A stretch of DNA of 64,000 bases from Eriocheir sinensis. Its lineage: Eukaryota; Arthropoda; Malacostraca; Decapoda; Varunidae. A program made the position numbers and the translations under genes. The notes under the pieces were generated by a model. It ran no database searches. It saw only the letters and a list, made by a program, of their open reading frames with translations, and was not told where the DNA came from. Positions 50,210 to 62,239 of this stretch are shown one piece after another; the first letter of the stretch is position 1; each line of letters starts with the position of its first letter. The stretch spans positions 19,772,893-19,836,892 of the forward strand of contig NC_066517.1 of NCBI RefSeq assembly GCF_024679095.1, given 5' to 3'.

Positions 50210-52021
50210 CAGGAGAGTCCTTCTCAGGTACATCAGCCATCCTCCCAGCGGCTTCTTCAAGTTGTACAGAACGAAAACAAAGGAGAAAGCTGGACCGTTG
50301 AAAACAAAAAACAGAAGAGCTCATTGAGAATGGAGCAGATATGAGTCAAATGTAGAATGACTATTTCCGTTCAGTTTTTAGGTACAGTAAATCAGCCACA
50401 AAGTAAAACAGCTACATACAAAGACCGCTACATAGTAAAAGACGTAGATAGTAAAAAAGGTACATAGTAAAACAGCTACATAGTAAAATAGCTATATAGT
50501 AAAAGAGCTACGTAGTAAAATAGGCAAATAGAAAAACAGAAAAATAGTACAACAGGCAAATAGTAAAATAAATAAATGGAAAACAATTAAACAATTCATT
50601 ATTAATCGGAAAGAACAGGTTAGCGTGAGATGACAAAATAAAATATGAATCCGGTCTAAGAAATGCCTGAGGAAGAAGGAGGAACCTGACTACTCTGAGA
50701 GAAAAAAACAAAAGACAAAAACAACGATAAAACAGAGAATGTATGATTATCTCTAAAACAAAAGATATGTTAGATAAAAATAGATGAAACTGCAAGGAAG
50801 AAAATAAAATAAAATAAAATATGTACAACATAACACAGAGAAAGGAATAATTAGGTATACATAGCAATAAGAAGGAAGATGAAAGGTGGGAAGCAGAAAG
50901 GCGAGAAGGAGAAGCAGAGAGAAGAATGAAGAAGAAGAAGAAAAGAGAAACAACGACACAGAATAATGAAGGAAGAGAAGAAAGGAAAAGGAAGAGGGAG
51001 GAGGAGAAAAGCGAAAGGAAAGGCAAACAGAAGCATACAGGAGGAGGAGGAAAGAGAAAGATGAATGAGTAGAAGAAAGAAAAGAAGGAAAATAAAGGAA
51101 ATGAGAGAAGCGTGAAATGAAAGGACCGAGATCAATAAAAGAGAAAAAAGGACCAATAAAATATTTTAAGGAGTGGGACTAAGGAACGAAGAGAGATATA
51201 GTGTGTAGCGTGAACAGAAGAACATCATGACAATGGAAATATAAAGAGGAAAAGGAGTGTGCAAGAAGAGGATACAGTACCACATAACACTGCGAGGGAA
51301 AAGGACCTATTCCCAAACAAAGGGAGAGGAAGAGAGGAAGGGAGAAGTGGAGAAATGAAGTGTGTTATCCTCTTCCCTAATACTGTGCCTTACCTAGCAT
51401 CCCACTCCCTATGCTATACTCAATAATGTAAAGGAAGTGGAGAGAAGTGAAGAAGTGTTTCCTTTCTCTGCTAACACACTTCCTCTTCTGGCTGAACCGT
51501 GATGAAAAATAAAGTGTGCAAGGACGGAGGCGAATACAGACGGGAGAAAGTGGAGGCTCTTCTGCAGTGGCCACGCCCTTTGCAAACCCACACGTAGAAG
51601 CGAGGTTGTAGGCAGCGAATGGGAGGATGTAGTGGTCTTGGTGTGATGTCTAAGTTTGGGACAATCAACACAACACATCCTAGTTGCTTACCAGTACCAG
51701 AAGCTGGAGTGAAAGAAGGGAGTGACAGGGAAGGGGGTGAGGAGAGGTAGTGATCTTACTGTGATGACCCGGTAAGTTTTGGACCATCGCTACAACACCA
51801 GAAGTGAGGGTGTTGGAAGAGAAGGAAAGGCTGTAGTGATCTTGGTGTATAGAGGGGATTCCCAACCTGGGGTAATGACCCCAGGACGGATAACTTCATC
51901 TTTCCTGTGGGGTTATGGGGAAACAAAGAGCGACCAAGAAAATCCTAAAAAAATGCCCATTGTATTAGGCCTTAGATTAGGACAGGTTGAATGCCCTTTT
52001 ATGCCCTTTTTTTTCGAATGA
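50210..52021. other. Unit 1 spacer upstream of copy 2
   Basis: A-rich DNA with degenerate acagctacatagtaaaa units (50390-50570), related in wording to the 15-bp minisatellite, then unique-looking sequence to 52020. Minus-strand open frames here are T-rich and carry no recognised domain. Confidence 0.65.
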
Positions 52022-52168
52022 TATTTACCATTCTGCAGAACCGCACAACGCGTACCGCACTGGGAAAGAAAAGGAATGGGACCGCACTACCGCAACCGCA
52101 CTACTCCGGAAAAAGTACCACACAACCGCAACCTCACTTCTGATTTTTCAGTACCGCGCCCACCTCTG
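52022..52168. mobile_element. hAT-like element end, unit 1/2 junction
   Basis: Reverse complement starts cagaggtgggcgcggtactg and continues gaaaaatcagaag and gtgcggtcccat, matching the left end of the element at 38167. Only about 145 bp remain. An equivalent copy is at 58991-59137. Confidence 0.7.
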
Positions 52169-52684
52169 AAAAATGAGTTGGTTAAAGCGTTATTTTTCTC
52201 TCTTTCTCTACAACAGTTTACATTTGTCACCCTCCTCTTCTTGCTTCTTCTTCAACTCCTCCTCCTACCTCTTCTACTCTTTTTCCTCTTCCTCCTCCTT
52301 CTCCTTCTCCTCATCCTCCTCATCCTTTTACTCTTCCTCCACTTCCTTCTTATTCAGCTCCTCCTACTCCTCCCTTCCTAGCAGTTCTATTCTTCTCTTC
52401 ACACTCTAAACAAAACAAACATTCAGATATCGGAATCATTCAGGGAAAATAAAGACGGAAGAAACAAAGTCAAGAAAAGTGGGAATTACAAAAAAATAAA
52501 ATGAAAATCGAGAAACAAAGCGATATGGCAATAATGAAGCGGCCGATCGGTGACTGACACACCGGAGAATTAACTGACTATACTGATTTTTTGAACGGTT
52601 TGATAATTTAACCCTTGACTCGCCACACTTCAGAACAGCAATTAAATATTAATAAAAAATAAATAAAAGCACGCCTGACATTAT

Positions 52685-52789
<105 letters not shown>

Positions 52790-53297
52790 ACGATAATAAT
52801 GAACTCTCATTTTCTTCTCCGTACTTTCTTTTTTATCATCGGATTTTATTCATCCATTCATTTTTCTTTTCATCCCTCCTCCTCTTACTTCTCCTCCTCC
52901 TCCTATTCCTCCTCCTCCTCCTCTTCTTCCTTTTCCTCTTCTTTGCTCACCTGTTCACAAATAATCAAGTTACACAGAACACCAAAAGGTGAACTTGCTC
53001 AATCAGGTAATTTGTGCTACTAGTAAGGAGAAGAGGAGGAGGAGTAGGAAGAAGAGGAGGAGGAGGACGAGAATGAGAGGAGGAGGAGGAGGAGGAGGAG
53101 GAGGAGGAGGAGGAGGAGGAAAAGGAGCTGGAGAAAGAAGGAGGGATTAGGAAGGGGAGGAGGAGGAGGAGGAGGACGAGGAGATGGATACGATAAGAGG
53201 AGAAAATTAAGAGGGAAAGTGAGCGTAATTTTTCCTCTCAAGACGATTTGTGGGTTTGATCCTTTGACTTGTTTACTTACCTAATTGAACCAGAAGG

Positions 53298-53390
<93 letters not shown>

Positions 53391-53407
53391 TCAAGACTGG
53401 ACTGTAC

Positions 53408-53728
53408 TTTTTTTTTAAGTCATAGTCGCCGGTAGACTTTCTTCAGGGCGATGGTGGTCAGCCCAAGCCCGTCATGGCGCAGGCAAGTGTTTATAGTGGC
53501 GCCATCTTTTCTTGGCTCATGCTGTCCCCCGGAGCTCATCCTTGAATCACTTGGACGGTTCCTCTAAAGTCCGGGTTGATGGGTGGTCTTCAGGCCAGCA
53601 TGTGGGTAGTCTTAGGCCTCTCGCCGGTGATTATAAAATTAATGTTGGTAGCTACGGATTCGAACCCGGACCGTCCACAACGCGGTGAATGAGAGGCCCG
53701 CACGATAACCACCCAGCCTCCGCCTCCC
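53408..53728 (-). mobile_element. tRNA-derived SINE, unit 2
   Basis: Duplicate of the SINE at 48487 with a few changes (gttgatgg for gttcatgg). B-box gggttcgaatcc is intact. Confidence 0.85.
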
Positions 53729-53942
53729 ATGCTATATTTTCTATAGTGTCAGTAGCTTTTATAAATATGTTTTTACAAACGAAATCATAGCAAAAGTCTA
53801 AATTAGCATAATATTTCTTTCATTTCATCCCTGGTGGCGTTCCTCATTCCAGATTTTAATATATGGAAAGAAAACGAGGCAACAAGCCGTTGCTAACTAC
53901 TTCTTACTGTAGGAAGGAAAACAAATCTTTAAAGAGCCGCTC

Positions 53943-53948
53943 TTTATT
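53943..53948 (-). promoter_or_regulatory. Poly(A) signal of copy 3
   Basis: AATAAA on the minus strand, about 48 bp after the stop. Confidence 0.8.
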
Positions 53949-53995
53949 TTAGAGTATTCGTGAACGTTCGTAAGACAGTCGAAAGGGCTGTAGCA

Positions 53996-55425
53996 TTACC
54001 GTCCGTACCCATAGCCATAGCTGGGGCGGTAGTAGCTGTTGTGTCTGTATCCGAATCCGGGCTCAGCACTCCTCTTGCCGATGTAATGACCGCCATGGCC
54101 ATAGCTGGGGCGGTAGTACCTGTTGTGTCCGTATCCGAATCCAGGCTCAGCCTCAGCTTCGGGCTCAGCGCTCCTCTTGCCGATGTAATGACCGCCATGG
54201 CCATAGCTGGGGCGGTAGTACCTGTTGTGTCCGTATCCGAATCCAGGCTCAGCCTCAGCCTCGGGCTCAGCGCTCCTCTTGCCGATGTAATGACCGCCAT
54301 GGCCATAGCTGGGGCGGTAGTACCTGTTGTGTCCGTATCCGAATCCAGGCTCAGCCTCAGCTTCGGGCTCAGCGCTCCTCTTGCCGAGGTAATGACCGCC
54401 ATGGCCATAGCTGGGGCGGTAGTAGTGGGTGTTGTGTCCGTATCCGAATCCAGGCTCAGCCTCAGCCTCGGGCTCAGCGCTCCTCTTGCCGAGGTAATGA
54501 CCGCCATGGCCATAGCTGGGGCGGTAGTAGTGGGTGTTGTATCCGTATCCGAATCCAGGCTCAGCCTCAGCTTCGGGCTCAGCGCTCCTCTTGCCGATGT
54601 AATGACCGCCATGGCCATAGCTGGGGCGGTAGTAGTGGGTGTTGTATCCGTATCCGAATCCAGGCTCAGCCTCAGCTTCGGGCTCAGCGCTCCTCTTGCC
54701 GATGTAATGACCGCCATGGCCATAGCTGGGGCGGTAGTAGTGGGTGTTGTATCCGTATCCGAATCCAGGCTCAGCCTCAGCTTCGGGCTCAGCGCTCCTC
54801 TTGCCGATGTAATGACCGCCATGGCCATAGCTGGGCCGGTAGTAGCTGCTGTGTCCGTATCCGAATCCGGGCTCAGCCTCAGCCTCGGGCTCAGCGCTCC
54901 TCTTGCCGAGGTAATGACCGCCATGGCCATAGCTGGGGCGGTAGTAGCTGCTGTGTCCGTATCCGAATCCGGGCTCAGCCTCAGCTTCGGGCTCAGCGCT
55001 CCTCTTGCCGATGTAATGACCGCCATGGCCATAGCTGGGGCGGTAGTAGCTGCTGTGTCCGTATCTGAATCCGGGCTCAGCCTCAGCCACGGGTTCGGCG
55101 CTCACTGCCAGAAGGCAGAAGCCCACCAGGACGGTAGCTACAGCCTGCGAGGAAGAAAAGGAAGAATAAGTCACGTCCAGAGGCACGCAGCTCCCCTCGA
55201 CCTAACAGCCCTACGGCGGGGCTGCGGGAGGCACCTCCAAGGAGAAAAAGATTCAACTTAGCAATAAACTCTAGCAACAATAAATGTAGACTCCCGACGC
55301 TCTGGTAACTACGGCTCTCACGCCCGGGCACCAGCTGCTGCCTGGATGGAGCAAGGACGTAAAGATAGCGACAAGCTGCCTGTGGGAGCACAGCTGAAGG
55401 CAGCCACACTCACCGCGATCTTCAT
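53996..55425 (-). CDS. Secreted repeat-peptide precursor, copy 3 (11 units)
   Basis: Join: exon 1 55414-55425, intron 55145-55413, exon 2 53996-55144; 386 residues, the longest copy. Signal peptide as in copy 1. Eleven units in order by core and end: HSS-I, HSS-L, HSS-I, YNTH-I, YNTH-I, YNTH-L, HNTH-L, HNR-I, HNR-I, HNR-I, RHNS-terminal, where I or L is the residue before Gly-Lys-Arg. Neighbouring units share cores, which points to local duplication. The last unit begins SAEPGFGY, a six-residue loss relative to copies 1 and 2, and ends GYGYGR-stop. Ten amidation-type GKR sites are all intact, arguing for selection on processing. Confidence 0.87.
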
Positions 55426-55457
55426 GTCGACCAGGTGGAGAGACCAGCTTCGACTGT

Positions 55458-55487
55458 ACTGACTCCCGCCGCCGGGCCGCTTATATA
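55458..55487 (-). promoter_or_regulatory. Core promoter of copy 3 (TATA plus Inr)
   Basis: Minus TATATAA at 55481-55487 and TCAGT at 55458-55462; identical to the other copies. A LINE starts about 145 bp upstream of the TATA box. Confidence 0.85.
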
Positions 55488-55632
55488 CCGCGCCGCGTGA
55501 GGCCAGGGTCGCCCGACAGTTTTCTCCCCAGCTTGGCTCACCGGCTTTTCCGGAGGGAGGAGGCAGAGGCGCCATGGCCAGTTACGTGTTGCTGACAGCT
55601 TCCCTTGCCCCCCTCCCTCCCACTTGTTCAGG

Positions 55633-57183
55633 TGCAGGGTGCTGTCACCCTGCCTGGTCAAACTCTTTCGCCTCTGCCTGTCAACATCTACCTTTCCTTC
55701 TTGCTGGAAGTATGCCTTCACACAGCCTGTACCTAAGAAGGGTGACCGCTCCAATCCCTCAAACTACCGTCCTATTGCTTTACTTTCTTGTCTATCTAAA
55801 GCTTTTGAATCAATCCTTAACCGTAAGATTCAAAAGCACCTTTCCACTTCTGACCTTCTATCTGATCGCCAGTATGGGTTCCGCAAGGGGCGTTCTACTG
55901 GTGATCTCTAATATCTTAACTGACTCTTGGTCATCCTCTCTTAGCCGTTTCGGTGAAACTTTTGCTATTGCGCTGGACATATCAAAAGCTTTTGATAGGG
56001 TCTGGCACAAATCTTTGCTTTCTAAACTACCCTCCTACGGTTTCTATCCTTCTCTGTACCTTTATCTCAGTTTCCTTTCTGACCGCTCTATTTCTGCCGT
56101 GGTAGACGGTCACTGTTCTTCCCTAAATCTATTAACAGTGGTGTCCCACAGTTCTGTCCTATCTCCCACTCTTTTTCTGTTGTTCATTGATGATCTTCTT
56201 TCCAAAACGAACTGTCCTATCCATTCCTACGCCGATGATTCCACTCTGCATTATTCAACTTCTTTTAATAGAAGACCCACCCTTCAGGAACTTAACGACT
56301 CAAGGCTGGAGGCTGCAGAACGCTTAGCCTCAGACCTTACTATTATTTCCGATTGGGGCAAGAAGAACCTGGTGTCCTTCAACGCCTCAAAACACAGTTT
56401 CTCCACCTATCCACTCGACACAATCTTCCAAACAACTATCCCTATTCTTTGACAACACCCAGCTATCACCTTCCTCAACACTAAACATCCTCGGTCTATC
56501 CTTAACTCAAAATCTCAACTGGAAACTTCATATCTCATCTCTTACTAAATCAGCTTCCTCGAGGCTGGGCGTTCTGTACCGTCTCCGCCAGTTCTTCTCC
56601 CTGCACAGTTGCTGTCCATATACAGGGCCTTGTCCGCCCTCGTATGGAGTATGCATCTCATGTGTGGGGCTCCACTCACAGCTCTTCTGGACAGAGTGGA
56701 GGCAAAGGCTCTTCGTCTCATCAGCTCTCCTCCTCATACTGATAGTCTTCTACCTCTTAAATTCCGCCGCAATGTTGCCTCTCTTTCTATCTTCTATCGA
56801 TATTTCCACGCTGACTGCTCTTCTGAACTGCTAACTGCATGCCTCCCCCCGCAGCCCTGCTGCACTCGACTTTCTACTCATGCTCATCCCTATACTGTCC
56901 AAACCCCTTATGCAAGAGTTAACCAGCATCTTCACTCTTTCATCCCTCACGCTGGTAAACTCTGGAACAATCTTCCTTCATCTGTATTTCCTCCTGCCTA
57001 CGACTTGAACTCTTTCAAGAGGAGGGTATCAGGACACCTCTCCTCCCGAAACTGACTTATCTTTCGGCCACCTCTTAGGATTCTTTTAGGAACAGCAGAT
57101 AGCGGGCTTTTTTTATTAATGTTTACTTTTTTGTGCCCTTGAGCTGTCTCCTTTGCTGTAAAAAAAAAAAAAAAAAAAAAAAA
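55633..57183 (+). mobile_element. Non-LTR retrotransposon (LINE), broken, with poly(A)
   Basis: About 1.55 kb. Reverse-transcriptase motifs in order: KKGDRSNPSNYRPIALLSCL, KAFESILNRKIQKHL, QYGFRKGRSTGDL, LDISKAFDRVWHKSL, SSVLSPTLFLLFIDDLL, catalytic SYADDSTLHY, then after frameshifts KALRLIS and LWNNLPSSVFPPAYDLNSF near the end, followed by agctgtctcctttgctgt and about 23 A. Frames shift near 55910 and 56450. It lacks endonuclease and 5' end. It is a CR1/Jockey-type LINE, present only in unit 2, so it inserted after the duplication. Confidence 0.93.
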
Positions 57184-58990
57184 TCAGCCATCCTCCCAGC
57201 GGCTTCTTCAAGTTGTACAGAACGAAAACAAAGGAGAAAGCTGGACCGTTGAAAACAAAAACAGAAGAGCTCATTGAGAATGGAGCAGATATGAGTCAAA
57301 TGTAGAATGACTATTTCCTTTCAGTTTTTAGGTATAGTAAATCAGCCACAAAGTAAAACAGCTACATACTACAAAGACCGCTACATAGCAAAAGACGTAG
57401 ATAGTAAAAAAGGTACATAGTAAAACAGCTACATAGTAAAAAAGCTATATAGTAAAAGAGCTACGTAGTAAAATAGGCAAATAGAAAAACAGAAAAATAG
57501 TACAACAGGCAAATAGTAAAATAAATAAATGGAAAACAATTAAACAATTCATTATTAATCGGAAAGAACAGGTTAGCGTGAGATGACAAAATAAAATATG
57601 AATCCGGTCTAAGAAATGCCTGAGGAAGAAGGAGGAACCTGACTACTCTGAGAGAAAAAAACAAAAGACAAAAACAACGATAAAACAGAGAATGTATGAT
57701 TGTATCTGAAACAAAAGATATGTTAGATAAAAATAGATGAAACTGCAAGGAAGAAAATAAAATAAAATAAAATATGTACAACATAACACAGAGAAAGGAA
57801 TAATTAGGTATACATAGCAATAAGAAGGAAGATGAAAGGTGGGAAGCAGAAAGGCGAGAAGGAGAAGCAGAGAGAAGAATGAAGAAGAAGAAGAAAAGAG
57901 AAACAACGACACAGAATAATGAAGGAAGAGAAGAAAGGAAAAGGAAGAGGGAGGAGGAGAGAAAAGCGAAAGGAAAGGCAAACAGAAGCATACAGGAGGA
58001 GGAGGAAAGAGAAAGATGAATGAGTAGAAAGAAAAAGAAGGAAAATAAAGGAAATGAGAGAAGCGTGAAATGAAAAGGACCGAGATCAATAAAAGAGAAA
58101 AAAGGACCAATAAAATATTTTAAGGAGTGGGACTAAGGAACGAAGAGAGAGATAGTGTGTAGCGTGAACAGAAGAACATCATGACAATGGAAATATAAAG
58201 AGGAAAAGGAGTGTGCAAGAAGAGGATACAGTACCACATAACACTGCGAGGGGAAAAGGACCTATTCCCAAACAAAGGGAGAGGAAGAGAGAGGAAGGGA
58301 GAAGGGGAGAAATGAAGTGTGTTATCCTCTTCCCCTAATACTGTGCCTTACCTAGCATCCCACTCCCTATACTTGCTATACTCAATAATGTAAAGGAAGT
58401 GGGCGGAGAGAAGTGAAGAAGTGTGTTTCCCTTTCTCTGCTAACACACTTCCTCTTCTGGCTGAACCGTGATGAAAAATAAAGTGTGCAAGGACGGAGGC
58501 GAATACAGACGGGAGAAAGTGGAGGCTCTTCTGCAGTGGCCACGCCCTTTGCAAACCCACACGTAGAAGCGAGGTTGTAGGCAGCGAATGGGAGGATGTA
58601 GTGGTCTTGGTGTGATGTCTAAGTTTGGGACAATCAACACAACACATCCTAGTTGCTTACCAGTACCAGAAGCTGGAGTGAAAGAAGGGAGTGACAGGGA
58701 AGGGGGTGAGGAGAGGTAGTGATCTTACTGTGATGACCCGGTAAGTTTTGGACCATCGCTACCACACCAGAAGTAAGGGTGTTGGAAGAGAAGGAAAGGC
58801 TGTAGTGATCTTGGTGTATAGTGGGGATTCCCAACCTGGGGTAATGACCCCAGGACGGATAACTTCATCTTTCCTGTGGGGTTATGGGGAAACAGAGAGC
58901 GACCAAGAAAATCCTAAAAACATGCCCATTGTATTAGGCCTTAGATTAGGACAGGTTGAATGCCCTTTTATGCCCTTTTTTTTCGAATGA
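57184..58990. other. Unit 2 spacer beyond the LINE
   Basis: Nearly identical to 50270-52021 (tcagccatcctcccagcggc onward). No gene recognised. Confidence 0.8.
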
Positions 58991-59137
58991 TATTTACCTC
59001 TCTGCAGAACCGCACACCGCGTACCGCACTGGGAAAGAAAAGGAATGGGACCGCACTACCGCAACCGCACTACTCCGGAAAAAGTACCACACAACCGCAA
59101 CCTCACTATTGATTTTTCAGTACCGCGCCCACCTCTG
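58991..59137. mobile_element. hAT-like element end, unit 2/3 junction
   Basis: Same fragment as at 52022-52168, ending ccgcgcccacctctg. Confidence 0.7.
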
Positions 59138-59650
59138 AAAAATGAGTTGGTTAAAGCGTTATTTTTCTCTCTTTCTCTACAACAGTTTATATTTGTCACC
59201 CTCCTCTTCTTGCTTCTTCTTCAACTCCTCCTCCTACCTCTTCTACTCTTTTTCCTCTTCCTCCTCCTTCTCCTTCTCATCCTCCTCATCCTTTTACTCT
59301 TCCTCCACTTCCTTCTTCTTCAGCTCCTCCTACTCCTCCCTTCCTAGCAGTTCTATTCTTCTCTTCACACTCTAAACAAAACAAACATTCAGATATCGGA
59401 ATCATTCAGGGAAAATAAAGACGGAAGAAACAAAGTCAAGAAAAGTGGGAATTACAAAAAAATAAAATGAAAATCGAGAAACAAAGCGATATGGCAATAA
59501 TGAAGCGGCCGATCGGTGACTGACACACCGGAGAATTAACTGACTATACTGATTTTTTGAACGGTTTGATAATTTAACCCTTGACTCGCCACACTTCAGA
59601 ACAGCAATTAAATATTAATAAAAAATAAATAAAAGCACGCCTGACATTAT

Positions 59651-59741
<91 letters not shown>

Positions 59742-60247
59742 ACGATAATAATGAACTCTCATTTTCTTCTCCGTACTTTCTTTTTTATCATCGGATTTTA
59801 TTCATCCATTCATTTTTCTTTTCATCCCTCCTCCTCTTACTTCTCCTCCTCCTCCTATTCCTCCTCCTCCTCCTCCTCTTCCTCCTTTTCCTCTTCTTTG
59901 CTCACCTGTTCACAAATAATCAAGTTACACAGAACACAAAAAGGTGAACTTGCTCAATCAGGTAATTTGTGCTACTAGTAAGGAGAAGAGGAGAAGGAGT
60001 AGGAAGAAGAGGAGGAGGAGGACGAGAATGAGGAGAAGGTAATGGAGGAGGTAATGGAGGAGGAGGAAGAAAAGGAGCTGGAGAAAGAAGGAGGGATTAG
60101 GAAGGGGAGGAGGAGGAGGAGGAGGACGAGGAGATGGATACAATAAGAGGAGAAAATTAAGAGGGAAAGTGAGCGTAATTTTTCCTCTCAAGACGATTTG
60201 TGGGTTTGATCCTTTGACTTGTTTACTTACCTAATTGAACCAGAAGG

Positions 60248-60326
<79 letters not shown>

Positions 60327-60343
60327 TCAAGACTGGACTGTAC

Positions 60344-60664
60344 TTTTTTTTTAAGTCATAGTCGCCGGTAGACTTTCTTCAGGGCGCTGGTGGTCAGCCC
60401 AAGCCCGTCATGGCGCAGGCAAGTGTTTATAGTGGCGCCATCTTTTCTTGGCTCATGCTGTCCCCCGGAGCTCATCCTTGAATCACTTGGACGGTTCCTC
60501 TAAAGTCCGGGTTGATGGGTGGTCTTCAGGCCAGCATGTGGGTAGTCTTAGGCCTCTCGCCGGTGATTATAAAATTAATGTTGGTAGCTACGGATTCGAA
60601 CCCGGACCGTCCACAACGCGGTGAATGAGAGGCCCGCACGATAACCACCCAGCCTCCGCCTCCC
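60344..60664 (-). mobile_element. tRNA-derived SINE, unit 3
   Basis: Third duplicate of the SINE at 48487; B-box gggttcgaatcc intact. Confidence 0.85.
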
Positions 60665-60878
60665 ATGCTATATTTTCTATAGTGTCAGTAGCTTTTATAA
60701 ATATGTTTTTAAAAACGAAATCATAACAAAAGTCTAAATTAGCATAATATTTCTTTCATTTCATCCCTGGTGGCGTTCCTCATTCCAGATTTTAATATAT
60801 GGAAAGAAAACGAGGCAACAAGCCGTTGCTAACTACTTCTTACTGTAGGAAGGAAAACAAATCTTTAAAGAGCCGCTC

Positions 60879-60884
60879 TTTATT
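60879..60884 (-). promoter_or_regulatory. Poly(A) signal of copy 4
   Basis: AATAAA on the minus strand, about 48 bp after the stop. Confidence 0.8.
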
Positions 60885-60931
60885 TTAGAGTATTCGTGAA
60901 CGTTCGTAAGACAGTCGAAAGGGCTGTAGCA

Positions 60932-62049
60932 TTACCGTCCGTACCCATAGCCATAGCTGGGGCGGTAGTAGCTGTTGTGTCTGTATCCGAATCCGGGCTC
61001 AGCACTCCTCTTGCCGATGTAATGACCGCCATGGCCATAGCTGGGGCGGTAGTACCTGTTGTGTCCGTATCCGAATCCAGGCTCAGCCTCAGCTTCGGGC
61101 TCAGCGCTCCTCTTGCCGATGTAATGACCGCCATGGCCATAGCTGGGGCGGTAGTAGTGGGTGTTGTATCCGTATCCGAATCCAGGCTCAGCCTCAGCCT
61201 CGGGCTCAGCGCTCCTCTTGCCGAGGTAATGACCGCCATGGCCATAGCTGGGGCGGTAGTAGTGGGTGTTGTATCCGTATCCGAATCCAGGCTCAGCCTC
61301 AGCTTCGGGCTCAGCGCTCCTCTTGCCGATGTAATGACCGCCATGGCCATAGCTGGGGCGGTAGTAGTGGGTGTTGTATCCGTATCCGAATCCGGGCTCA
61401 GCCTCAGCTTCGGGCTCAGCGCTCCTCTTGCCGAGGTAATGACCGCCATAGCCATAGCTGGGGCGGTAGTAGCTGCTGTGTCCGTATCCGAATCCGGGCT
61501 CAGCCTCAGCCTCGGGCTCAGCGCTCCTCTTGCCGATGTAATGACCGCCATAGCCATAGCTGGGGCGGTAGTAGCTGCTGTGTCCGTATCCGAATCCGGG
61601 CTCAGCCTCAGCTTCGGGCTCAGCGCTCCTCTTGCCGATGTAATGACCGCCATAGCCATAGCTGGGGCGGTAGTAGCTGCTGTGTCCGTATCTGAATCCG
61701 GGCTCAGCCTCAGCCACGGGTTCGGCGCTCACTGCCAGAAGGCAGAAGCCCACCAGGACGGTAGCTACAGCCTGCGAGGAAGAAAAGGAAGAATAAGTCA
61801 CGTCCAGAGGCACGCAGCTCCCCTCGACCTAACAGCCCTACGGCGGGGCTGCGGGAGGCACCTCCAAGGAGAAAAGATTCAACAGCAATAAACTCTAGCA
61901 GCAACAAATGTAGACTCCCGACGCTCTGGTAACTACGGCTCTCACGCCCGGGCACCAGCTGCTGCCTGGATGGAGCAAGGACGTAAAGATAGCGACAAGC
62001 TGCCTGTGGGAGCACAGCTGAAGGCAGCCACACTCACCGCGATCTTCAT
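60932..62049 (-). CDS. Secreted repeat-peptide precursor, copy 4 (8 units)
   Basis: Join: exon 1 62038-62049, intron 61772-62037 (266 bp, three bases shorter than its siblings), exon 2 60932-61771; 283 residues. Signal peptide as in copy 1. Eight units: HSS-I, HSS-I, HSS-L, YNTH-I, YNTH-L, YNTH-I, HNR-I, RHNS-terminal. The first three units have SYGYGGHY in place of SYGHGGHY, a change private to this copy. The last unit shows the same six-residue deletion (SAEPGFGY) as copy 3, so 3 and 4 are sisters. All seven Gly-Lys-Arg sites are intact. Confidence 0.87.
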
Positions 62050-62081
62050 GTCGACCAGGTGGAGAGACCAGCTTCGACTGT

Positions 62082-62111
62082 ACTGACTCCCGCCGCCGGG
62101 CCGCTTATATA
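62082..62111 (-). promoter_or_regulatory. Core promoter of copy 4 (TATA plus Inr)
   Basis: Minus TATATAA at 62105-62111 and TCAGT at 62082-62086, as in the other copies. Confidence 0.85.
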
Positions 62112-62239
62112 CCGCGCCGCGTGAGGCCAGGGTCGCCCGACAGTTTTCTCCCCAGCTTGGCTCACCGGCTTTTCCGGAGGGAGGAGGCAGGGGCGCCATG
62201 GCCAGTTACGTGTTGCTGACAGCTTCCCTTGCCCCCCTC

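Larger units (their letters stand above)
47281..52170 (-). repeat. Segmental duplication unit 1 (holds gene copy 2)
   Basis: About 4.9 kb. In plus order: CCT-rich block, aaacaaacattcagatat, CT tract 47743-47822, GGA tract, GT tract 48405-48465, SINE, gene copy 2, promoter flank, A-rich region with acagctacatagtaaa units (50390-50570), and a hAT-like end at about 52022-52168. The same order recurs from about 52190 and from 59160. Confidence 0.92.

Noticed and set aside
50508..51156. Minus-strand frames in the unit spacers (172-176 codons, repeated at 57461 and 62733)
   Set aside because: Composition is Phe/Ser/Leu from A-rich DNA, and frames differ between units through small indels without selection for openness.
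53960..55261. Plus-strand open frame of 433 codons (and matching frames at 39039, 42904, 49039, 60896) with SVSESGLSLS repeats
   Set aside because: It is the antisense shadow of the peptide-precursor repeats. Units of 102 or 105 bp keep every frame open. The minus strand has signal peptide, splice sites, TATA box and poly(A) signal.
55083..55409. 108-codon frame MWLPSAVLPQ... found in all units
   Set aside because: It lies across the intron and exon 2 start of the precursor gene. Its conservation follows from recent duplication of the whole unit.
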